NCBI RefSeq assembly: GCF_963678635.1 | Contig: NC_087065.1 | Location: 47,492,381-47,556,380, forward strand | DNA from: Symsagittifera roscoffensis | Taxonomy: Eukaryota > Xenacoelomorpha > Acoela > Convolutidae | Direction of reading: 5' to 3' | DNA length: 64,000 nt | Shown here: piece by piece, positions 54,949 to 64,000 of the stretch | Position numbering within the stretch: position 1 is the first letter of the stretch | Layout: every line of letters starts with the position of its first letter | Made by a program: the position numbers and the translations under genes | The notes under the pieces: generated by a model | Told to the model about the DNA's origin: nothing | The model's input: only the letters and a program-made list of their open reading frames with translations | The model's database searches: none

Positions 54949-57885
54949 GTTCCGACTTTCGATATGAAAGTAACTGAATATTTGTGCTCGGGTGGTTTTT
55001 TTTTCTTCGGACAAATTTCGACTTTTTAACTAGACATTTTTGACGGAATTTGTTTTATATCAATCGAAAAGTATTTTTGTCCTGAGCTTAAATGTGGAAA
55101 GATATTTCACCTGTGATTGTTTTTGGTATAGTTATGGGGGTTTAAAGGTTGCCATTTTGACCCGTTTGGGACTATTAGCGCGCGATATAAATCGCGCTAT
55201 TAACGCGTAAGCAGAGAATTAATCCGCCTTGGAATCATTACAAATTGGTTGAAAGAAGCGTATTTGCCATAATTCATTTGTTACAAGGAGCAAAATACTT
55301 TGTTTTGTACTTCATTTGGCGTGTGGGGGATGATTTTTATAGAAAAAATTTCAAATTAGAAATTTTATTTTTCTTTTTTTTCTCTTTGCTTTAATTTTTT
55401 TATATTGTTTATGTTGTTACTGCTTCATAAACGTTAAAAGACAGTCGGAACATTCGGTGCTTTGCCCTGATACAAGCAGTCTTGTTTAATTTAAACAGAT
55501 TCAGATGCAAGGCTAGTATAGCTTTCCGCTATTGAATAATTTTTTGTACCATTTTTTCTTTAAAGCTTCATGATTTTCGGTGACACAATTGTACATTGTA
55601 CGGTTTAAAAAATCTGATCGAAAACTGTTCCTAAAAAAATGTCCTACATTAAAAGAACCCTGAGCACAATCAATCCTTCTTTTTGTTTGGAATTTGGAAC
55701 AGAAACTGCGCACGAAGTTTTCAGTTTTATTTTTCTATATAGCAGAAGTTACAAAACCATTCCAAATTGAATGAAGGCAATTTTACTGACTCATATATTG
55801 GGTTTTTACTTGCAAAATAAGCAAGATTGCTCGTTTCAGGGCGGAGCTGGGTTAAACATCAGGACGGAAACCGCTCTTTCAGGTATGTGGGAAGGTAGTT
55901 TTTGGTTAAAAATGGTAAAATAGAAAAAAACCAGGAACATTTTATTTAATTTTGCTAATATAACTCCCGCTCGTAATGTCAAGTTCAAAAATGATTTCTT
56001 ATCTAGTATGTTAACATTTTGAATGATTAACTTGCCGCAATGCAATACGGAATGATTTCTGAGCCGAATTTTTTTACATTTCTCTGTTTACACTGAGCAT
56101 TAATAGAAATGTGGTAAATAGAGCGCATTTGTTATTCCAAAGTGGCCAAATTGACTTTTTTCAAACCTCTATAATTTTTTTTAAAGTCACAGATGTAATA
56201 TTAATTTGTTATCAGCTTAAGGCTTCGATATTCTTCGAAATTGCATCGAAAAGTTCTCAACAAAGTTCTAGTTCCTTTGATTTCCCCTGTATTGTGTCTT
56301 CTGTTTGCGTCGTGAAATTGCGGTGAAAATTAGCACGTGTGCTCAATTTCCAAGAGCAAAAACACGAGCACAAAGTTTCCGTCTTTTCTTCGAAAGTCGG
56401 ATCGATAACTCGGATCAATAACGCAGGATCACTATATGGGCCTTTTTTCATTTTCCCACACCTACAGTAAGTCAAATTATTGTTCCAACCAGCCGATTCT
56501 TATGAAAATTGACGGGCGGACTAATTAGACCATGACAATGATATTTGGTCGTCATAATTCACCTTGTAACACCACTCATTACACCATAAAATTGTTGCTC
56601 ATGTGAGGTGAGGGGGGGGGGAAGAGCCAATATATGTTCTTGACAGTGCGAGAGGTTGTCAAAACATTTTTTCAAATAAAAATTACGAAAGTTTTATCGT
56701 TTTCTCTTTTTTCTTATTTCATATTGAGAGCCTAATGAAACGGAGTTTTTACCATGCTGAGTCAAAATCGATTAAAGACATAGATTTTTTTAGAAGTTTT
56801 TGTGAATTGAATGAAAAATTAGTTGAAACTAGCTTTTTTTATAATTAAATAAAAAACTTTTGAGTTGTTTGTGAATTGAATGAAAAATTAGTTAAAACTT
56901 GCTTTTTATACCAAAATTAAAAACTTTAGAAGTATTTGTGAATTGAATGAAAATTTAGTTGAAACTAGCTGTGATTCGGAAAAGTCTGTTCTTTGCCATG
57001 ATGTAATTCAAGTACAATTTATAAAACAGTGTAACCACGTTTTATGTTCATGAAAAAGCGCTGCTAACTTAGATTTGCATAGTTTTGCAGCAGAAAAAGA
57101 TAGATTTCGGCTGTGGAGAATTTTAAGCGTTCAATTTGACGATTCTGAAAATGGATCAACTGTGCAATCCTCTTCAATAATTGCTCTTTTTGAACCCGTT
57201 TATTGTTCCGACTTTCTATTTGAAAGTAACGGAATTATTGTGCTCGGGTGGGTTTTTTTCTTCAGACAAATTTCGACTTTTTAACTAGCCATTTTTGACG
57301 GAATTTGGTTTATATCATTCAAGAAGAATTGTTGTCCTGAGCTTAAATGTGGAAAGATATTTCACCTGTGATTAATTTTGGTATAGTTATGGGGGTTTAA
57401 AGGTTGCCTTTTTGACCCGTTTGGGACAATTAGCGCGCGATATAATTCGCGCTATTAACGCGTAAGCGAAGATTTAATCCGTCCTAGGAAACATTCCAAA
57501 TTGGTTGAAAGAAGCTTATTTGCCATAATTGATTTGTTACAAGGAGCGAAATATTTTGTTTTGTACTTTATTTGGCGTGTGGGGGATGGTTTTCATAGAA
57601 AAAATTTCAAATTTGAAAGTTTTTTTCTTTTTCTTCTATTTCCTTTAATTTTTTTATGTTGTTTATGTTGTTACTGCTTCATAAACGATAAAAGACAGTC
57701 GAAACATTCAATGCTTTGCCCTGATACGAGCAGTCTTGTTTTTAATTTAAACAGATTCAGATGCAAGGCTAGTATAGCTTGCCGCTATCGATTAATTTTT
57801 CGTACCGTTTTTTTTAAGGCTTCATGGTTTTTGATGACACAATTGTACCTTGTACGGTTAAAAAATCTGATCAAAACTGTTCCTA
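53994..57885. repeat. 3.89-kb duplicated block, copy 2
   Basis: Second copy of 50100-53993. Only scattered substitutions and one- to two-base length changes are seen, mostly in homopolymers. Confidence 0.85.
54949..57204. repeat. Array 2, unit 5 (copy of unit 3)
   Basis: Nearly identical to unit 3 at an offset of about 3.89 kb. G10 tract at 56612-56621. Minisatellite about 56780-56980. Confidence 0.88.
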
Positions 57886-58859
57886 AAAAATGTCTGACAT
57901 TAAAATAACCCTGAGCACAATCAATCCTTCATTTTGTTTGGAATTTGGAACAGAAACTGCGCACGAAGTTTTCAGTTTTATTTTTCTAAATAGCAGAAGT
58001 TACAAAACCATTCCAAATTGAATGAAGGCAATTTTACTGACTCATATATTGGGTTTTTACTTGCAAAATGAGCAAGATTGCTCGTTTCAGGGCGGAGCTG
58101 GGTTAAACATCAGGACGGAAACCGCTCTTTCAGGTATGTGGGAAGGTAGTTTTTGGTTAAAAATGGTAAAATAGAAAAAAACCAGGAACATTTTATTTAA
58201 TTTTGCTAATATAACTCCCGCTCGTAATGTCAAGTTCAAAAATGATTTCTTATCTAGTATGTTAACATTTTGAATGATTAACTTGCCGCAATGCAATACG
58301 GAATGATTTCTGAGCCGAATTTTTTTACATTTCTCTGTTTACACTGAGCATTAAAAGAAATGTGGTAAATAGAGCGCATTTGTTATTCCAAAGTGGCCAA
58401 ATTGACTTTTTTCAAAACTCTATAATTTTTTTTAAAGTCACAGATGTAATATTAATTTGTTATCAGCTTAAGGCTTCGATATTCTTCGAAATTGCATCGA
58501 AAAGTTCTCAACAAAGTTCTAGTTCCTTTGATTTCCCCTGTATTGTGTCTTCTGTTTGCGTCGTGAAATTGCGGTGAAAATTAGCACGTGTGCTCAATTT
58601 CCAAGAGAAAAACACGAGCACAAAGTTTCCGTCTTTTCTTCGAAAGTCGGATCGATAACTCGGATCAATAACGCAGGATCACTAATGGACTTTTTTCATT
58701 TTCCCACACCTGCAGTAAGTCAAATTATTGTTCTAACCAGCCGATTCTTATGAACACTGACGGGTGGACTAATTAGACCATGAAAATTATATTTGGTCGT
58801 CATAATTCACCTTGTAAGCCCACTCATTACACCTTAAAGTTGTTGCTCATGTGAGGTGA

Positions 58860-58880
58860 GGGGGGGGGGGGGGGGGGGGG
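58860..58880 (+). repeat. Poly-G tract (unit 6), longest
   Basis: Twenty-one consecutive G on the plus strand, at the same unit position as the tracts at 48815, 52719, 56612, 61131 and 62414. Confidence 0.95.
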
Positions 58881-59029
58881 AAGAGCCAATATGATCTTGA
58901 CAGTGCGAGAGGTTGTCAAAACATTTTTTTCAAATAAAAACTTTGAAAATATTATCGTTTTTTCTTTTTTTTAATTTCACAGAGTTTTTAACATACTGTG
59001 TCAAAATCGATTAAAGACAAAGATTTTTT

Positions 59030-59230
59030 AATATAAACTTAAAAACTTTAGAAGTATTTGTGAATTGAATGAAAAGTTAGTTGAAACTAGCTTTTTTTAT
59101 AATAAATATAAAAACTTTAGAAGTATTTGTGAATTGAATGAAAAATTTGTTGAAACTTGCTTTTTTATAATAAAATTAAAAACTTTAGAAGTATTTGTGA
59201 ACTGAATGAAAAATTAGTTGAAACTAGCTG
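59030..59230 (+). repeat. ~68-bp minisatellite within array 2 units
   Basis: Three head-to-tail copies of a 68-69-bp word containing CTTTAGAAGTATTTGTGAA and TTGAATGAAAAATTAGTTGA. The same minisatellite occurs with two to three copies in the other full units (48985-49180, 52890-53090, 56780-56980, 61310-61510, 62590-62800). Confidence 0.85.
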
Positions 59231-59465
59231 TGATTCAGAAAAGTCTGTTCTTTGCCATGATGTAATTGAAGTACATTTTAATAAACAGTGTAACCAAGAT
59301 TTATGTTCATGAAAAAGCGCTGCTAAAATAGATTTGAATAGTTTTGCAGCAGAAAAAAATAGATTTTGGCTGTGGAGAATTTTTAAGCGTTCAATTTGAC
59401 GATTCTGAAAATGGATCAACTGTGAGAACCCTCTTCAATAATTGCTCTTTTCGAACTCGTTTAAT

Positions 59466-61747
59466 GTTCCGACTTTCGATATGAAAGTAACTGAATATTT
59501 GTTCTCGTGTGGGTTTTTTTTCTTCGGACAAATTTCGACTTTTTAACTAGACATTTTTGACGGAATTTGTTTTTTATCATTCGAAAAGTATTTTTGTCCT
59601 GAGCTTAAATGTGGAAAAATATTTCACCTGTGATTGTTTTTGGTATAGTTATGGGGGTTTAAAGGTTGCCATTTTGACCCGTTTGGGACAATTAGCGCGC
59701 GATATAAATCGCGCTATTAACGTGTAAGCGGAGATGTAATCCGCCTTGGAATCATTGCAAATTGGTTGAAAGAAGCGTATTTGCCATAATTGATTTGTTA
59801 CAAGGAGCAAAATATTTTGTGATGTATTTTATTTGGCGTGTGGGGGATGATTTTGTTTAGAAAAATTTCAAATTTGAAATTTTATTTTATTATTTTTTTC
59901 TATTTGCTTTAATTTTTTCATGTTGTTTATGTTGTTACTGCTTCATAAACGTTAAAAGACAGTCGGAACATTCAGTGCTTTGCCCTGATACGAGCAGTTT
60001 TGTTTAATTTAAACAGGTTCAGATGCAAGGCTAGTATAGCCTTCCGCTATTGAATAATTTTTTGTACCATTTTTTCTTTAAAGCTTCATGGTTTTCGGTG
60101 ACACAATTGTACATTGTATGGTTTAAAAAATCTAATCAAAAACTGTTCCTAAAAAATGTCCGACATTAAAACAACCCTGAGCACAATCAATCATTCTTTT
60201 TGTTTGGAATTTGGAACAGAAACTGCGCACGAAGTTTTCAGTTTTATTTTTCTAAATAGCAGAAGTTACAAAACCATTTCAAATTGAATGAAGGCAATTT
60301 TACTGACTCATATATTGGGTTTTTACTTGCAAAATAAACAAGATTGCTCGTTTCAGGGCGGAGCTGTGTAAAAGATCAGGACGGAAACCGCTCTTTCAGG
60401 TATGTGGGAAGGTAGTTTTTGGTTAAAAATGGTAAAATAGAAAAAAAACCATGAAAATTTTATTTAATTTTGCTAATATAACTCCCGCACGTAATGTCAG
60501 TTCAAAATGATTTCTTATCTAGTACGTTAACATTTTGAATGATTAACTTGCCGCAATGCAATACGGAATGATTTCTGAGCCGAATTTTTTTACCTTTCTC
60601 TGTTTACACTGAGCATTAATAGAAATGTTGTAAATAGAGCGCATTTGTTATTCCAAAGTGATCAAGTTGACTTTTTTCAAACCTCTATAATTTTTTTTTA
60701 AATAGTCAGAGATGTAATATTGTTTAGTTATCAGCTTAAGGCTTCGATGTTCTTCGAAATTGCATAGGAAACTTCTCAAAAAAGTTCTAGTTCCTATGAT
60801 TTCCCCTGTATTGTATCTTCTGTTTGCGTCGTGAAATTGTGGTGAAAATTAGCACGTGTGCTCAATTTCCAAGAGGAAAAACACGAGCACAAAGTTTCCG
60901 TCTTTTCTTCGAAAGTCGGCTCGATAACTCGCATCAATAACGCAGGATCACTATATGGGCCTTTTTTCATTTTCCCACACCTACAGTAATTCAAATTATT
61001 GTTCCAACCAGCCGATTCTTGTAAAAACTGACGGGCGGACTAATTAGACCATGACAATTATTTTTGGTCGTCATAATTCACCTTGTAACACCACTCATTA
61101 CACCATAAAATTGTTGCTCATGTGAGGTGAGGGGGGGGGGAAGAGCCAATATATGTTCTTGACAGTGCGAGAGGTTGTCAAAACATTTTTTCAAATAAAA
61201 GTTTCGAAAATTTTATCGTTTTCTCTTTTTTCTTATTTCATATTGAGAGCCTAATGAAACGGAATTTTTACCATGCTGAGTCAAAATCGATTAAAGAGAT
61301 ATAGATTTTTTAATAAAAACTTAAAAACTTTAGAAGTATTTGTGAATTGAATGAAAAGTTAGTTGAAACTAGCCCTTTTTATAATAAATATAAAAATTTT
61401 AGAAGTATTTGTGAATTGAATGAAAAATTAGTTGAAACTTGCTTTTTTATAATAAAATTAAAAACTTTAGAAGTATTTGTGAACTGAATGAAAAATTAGT
61501 TGAAACTAGCTGTGATTCGGAAAAGTCTGTTCTTTGCCATGATGTAATTGAAGTACAGTTTAATAAACAGTGTAACCACGTTTTATGTTCATGAAAAATC
61601 GCGGCTAAAACAGATTTGCATAGTTTTGCAGCAGAAAAAGATAGATTTCGGCTGTGGAGAATTTTTAAGCGTTCAATTTGACGATTCTGAAAATGGATCA
61701 ACTGTGAAAACACTCTTCAATAATTGCTCTTTTTGAACCCGTTTTTT
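59466..61747. repeat. Array 2, unit 7 (full form)
   Basis: All unit parts are present. G10 tract at 61131-61140. Minisatellite 61310-61510 with three copies. Confidence 0.85.
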
Positions 61748-62831
61748 GTTCCGACTTTCAATATGAAAGTAACGGAATTATTGTGCTCGGATGGGTTGTT
61801 TTTCTTCAGACAACTTTTGACTCTTTAACTAGCCATTTTTGACGGAATTTGGTTTATATCATTCAAAAAGAATTGTTGTCCTGAGCTTAAATGTGGAAAG
61901 ATAATTCACCTGTGATTAATTTTGATATAGTTATGGGGGTTTAAAAGTTGCCATTTTGACCCGTTTGCGACAATTAGCGCGCGATATAATTCGCGCTATT
62001 AACGCGTAAGCGAAGATTTAATCCGTCTTAGGAAACATTCCAAATTGGTTGAAAGAAGCGTATTTGCCATAATTGATTTGTTACAAGGAGCGTAACAAAT
62101 CTTCTGTTTGCGTCGTGAAATTGTCGTGAAAATTAACAGGTGTGTTCAATTTCCAAGAGGAAAAACACGAGCACAAAGTTTCCGTATTTTCTTCGTAAGT
62201 CGGATCGATAACTCGGATCAATAACGCAGGATCACAATATGGACTTTTTTCATTTTCCCACACCTGCAATAAGTCAAATTATTGTTCCAACCAGCCGATT
62301 CTTATGAAAACTGACGGGCGGACTTATTAGACCATGACAATCATATTTGGTCATCATAATTCACCTTGTAACTCCACTCATTACACCATAAAATTATTGC
62401 TCATGTGAGGTGAGGGGGGGGGGGCGGGAAGAGCCAATATATGTTCTTGACAGTGCCAGAGGTTGTCAAAACATTTTTTCAAATAAAAGTTTTGAAAATT
62501 TTATCGTTTTCTTTTTTTTCTTATTTCATATTGAGAGCCTAATAAAACGGAGTTTTTACCATGCTGAGTCAAAATTGATTAAAGACATATAGATTTTTTA
62601 ACAAAAACTTAAAAACTTTAGAAGTATTTTTGAATTGAATGAAAAATTAGTTGAAACTAGCTTTTTTATATAATTAAATTAAAAACTTTTGAAGTGTTTG
62701 TGAATTGAATGAAAAATTAGTTAAAAGTTGCTTTTTATACCAAAATTAAAAACTTTAGAAGTATTTGTGAATTGAATGAAAAATTAGTTGAAACTAGCTG
62801 TGATTCGGAAAAGTCTGTTCTTTGCCATGAT
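61748..62831. repeat. Array 2, unit 8 (deleted and truncated)
   Basis: A deletion near 62095 joins the middle of the plus family M copy (ACAAGGAGCG) directly to the end of the minus copy (CTTCTGTTTGCGTCG). G11 tract at 62414-62424. The unit is cut at 62831 by unrelated sequence. Confidence 0.85.
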
Positions 62832-63097
62832 GAGTTAGGACTGGGGTGTATAACTCATAGAGTAATTTCGGATAGGGTACACCGTCTGCTCGTCACGCTA
62901 TCTTATTTTCGGCCGGATAGATTCGTGCAACTTCTTAGTCTAATACCGATCCTAATCTTACTCTTATACTATCTAGTCTCAGGTTGTTTAACTAGTCTCT
63001 GCTAGGCTCAATAGATCTAGGGTATACTGGTTTATTGCGGCTGCTGAAGTGCTCGGGAGAGTCCAACTAATTTCTAAGTTAAATTCAAATCTCTCTG

Positions 63098-63125
63098 GTG
63101 CTGAAATTACAAGTAACTTCAGCAC
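63098..63125. other. Perfectly spaced hairpin, 13-bp arms
   Basis: GTGCTGAAATTAC and GTAACTTCAGCAC are inverted copies with one mismatch, separated by only two bases (AA). Confidence 0.8.
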
Positions 63126-63158
63126 TTACAAATAAGTGGGTTGTTAGTTAGATGGATC

Positions 63159-63215
63159 ATGATTGGTTAATATTAAATACTTTACATTGGTAAAACATTT
63201 AATTTATCCAATCAT
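63159..63215. other. Imperfect ~20-bp inverted repeat
   Basis: ATGATTGGTTAATATTAAAT and ATTTAATTTATCCAATCAT are near-inverted copies around a ~17-base AT-rich centre. Confidence 0.7.
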
Positions 63216-63926
63216 AAAATGTAGTTTAGATCAGGTTCCACCCATCCGGGTTTTACAGAGTTTTTTATAATAGTTCTTCTGCAATTCGAAGGATGGATGA
63301 TGGACGTTGGTGTTTGGCGAACATCATATTTCTTTTGTTTCCTTTTTGTTAAGGAAGTTCCAGGAAGCTGGAGTTAGAGACATAAGACGTTGTGTTCTTC
63401 TTGTGACAACGACTAAGTCTTCGCAACAAACTCAAATCTGATTTCAGAATGGTTGGCTATGTCAGGTTTTTCTGTTCTTCGTGGAGAACTTCTTTTGTGT
63501 CTGATCTAGCTTGGGAATGGCGTGGAGATTGTGCGTGGAGGGGATGCCTGGTTACTCGGATCTGTACGTATACTTGAACATCGAGGTGGTCATTGGTCTA
63601 GTTCAATGAAGTCCTTTTCTGCGAGGTCAAGTCGTACTCTAAATCCTTTGAGTTGTGGTTGTGAGCGGCATATCGATTGTAGTTGGTCATTCTCTCTCGA
63701 GTGTAGTGGGGTCGTCTTGTCTTTTGATGTTCGTCCTTGGTGTTGTGTTCTGATCTATATATTGCATCATGTGATTTTACATTTTATAAAACTTTTATTA
63801 GTTTAATATTTTTTAATAATGATTTTAGTTAGTTGTTTTCACGAAAGCTTTTTGTTTTAGTTCGGTTATTTTGAAGAGTTACTCACCCTTGAGTAGCTCT
63901 TATTAAAAATAGAGGTGTGGTCACAA

Positions 63927-64000
63927 AGCGTGGATGTAGCGCGGTGGGTTAGGCCGGCTATAGAGCATGCTCAGGACGTCCTTCCTGGTGGGTTAGGCCA
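63927..64000 (+). other. Possible tRNA-derived (SINE-like) sequence, cut by window end
   Basis: GCGTGGATGTAGCGCGGTGGGTTAGG resembles the head of tRNA-derived SINEs (box A pattern TRGCNNAGNNGG) in two parts: TGTAGCGCGGTGG and GTTAGG. GGTGGGTTAGGCC occurs again at the very end. No box B is in view, so the call is tentative. Confidence 0.3.

Larger units (their letters stand above)
57205..59465. repeat. Array 2, unit 6 (full form)
   Basis: The first ~680 bp (to about 57885) belong to the duplicated block and match unit 4 closely. The rest is more diverged. G21 tract at 58860-58880, the longest here. Minisatellite 59030-59230. Confidence 0.85.
47572..62831. repeat. Tandem array 2: eight units built from inverted family M pairs
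   Basis: The landmark TGTTCCGACTTTCGATATGAAAGT (or a variant; 47590 reads GTTTCGAC) recurs at 47590, 49416, 51055, 53314, 54949, 57205, 59466 and 61748. Full units are about 2.26 kb. Each contains a plus family M copy (~530 bp), a ~330-bp spacer, a diverged minus family M copy (~580 bp), a poly-G tract and a ~68-bp minisatellite. Units 2 and 4 carry the same two internal deletions. Matching short open frames between units reflect duplication, not genes. Confidence 0.92.
62832..64000. other. Unrelated segment interrupting array 2, to window end
   Basis: The array sequence stops after CTTTGCCATGATG, and AGTTAGGACTGGGG starts a stretch with less AT-rich composition and no array similarity. It contains two hairpins and a tRNA-box-A-like phrase near the end. 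The open frames (62772-63005, 63522-63806) have no recognisable motif. It may be the edge of a larger mobile element lying mostly outside the window. Confidence 0.6.

Overview
This is an AT-rich animal nuclear DNA window, almost certainly from an invertebrate. The evidence is a spliced UDP-glycosyltransferase gene with GT-AG sites, a claudin/PMP22-like four-span membrane protein, a GT31-type glycosyltransferase exon, AATAAA signals, Ty3-type LTR retrotransposons, MITE-like repeats and large tandem arrays. I cannot place the phylum from sequence alone. There are no bacterial operons, no CRISPR array and no complete tRNA or rRNA gene that I can see.

Layout. 1-10080 is a tandem array of seven decaying units (0.8-2.4 kb). 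Each unit opens with a few hundred bases of a degenerate, roughly 20-bp repeat built on the near-palindrome TTGCGGAATCCGCAA. 11411-11692 is a fragment of a dispersed repeat family, called family M here. 11772-12248 (+) is the 3' exon of a GT31-like glycosyltransferase. It converges on a UDP-glycosyltransferase on the minus strand (exon 1 at 22346-23456, exon 2 at 12578-13020). The two UGT exons are separated by a 9.3-kb intron, and they join in phase to give a normal-length 517-residue enzyme. Inside that intron an old Ty3-type element (13646-20802) sits within a copy of family M. Head-to-head with the UGT is a single-exon claudin-like gene (24470-25522, +).

25.5-38.7 kb is mostly noncoding. 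It holds more family M copies (both orientations) and a compositionally different segment (about 34310-36690) of unknown origin. 38679-45788 is a young Ty3-type element. Its two 258-bp LTRs differ at one position, and its gag-pol frame is broken only by three one-base shifts. From 47.57 to 62.83 kb lies a second tandem array of eight units. Each unit pairs a plus copy of family M with a diverged inverted copy, followed by a poly-G tract and a roughly 68-bp minisatellite. A 3.89-kb block of this array has recently duplicated. At 62832 the array is cut by unrelated sequence that runs to the window end, with hairpins and a tRNA-box-A-like motif.

How the parts relate. Only three host genes are supported (GT31-like, UGT, claudin-like). 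Most of the rest is the product of repeat amplification and nested insertion. The order of events can be read: family M entered the UGT intron, the old Ty3 element inserted into that copy and decayed, and the second Ty3 element inserted recently elsewhere.
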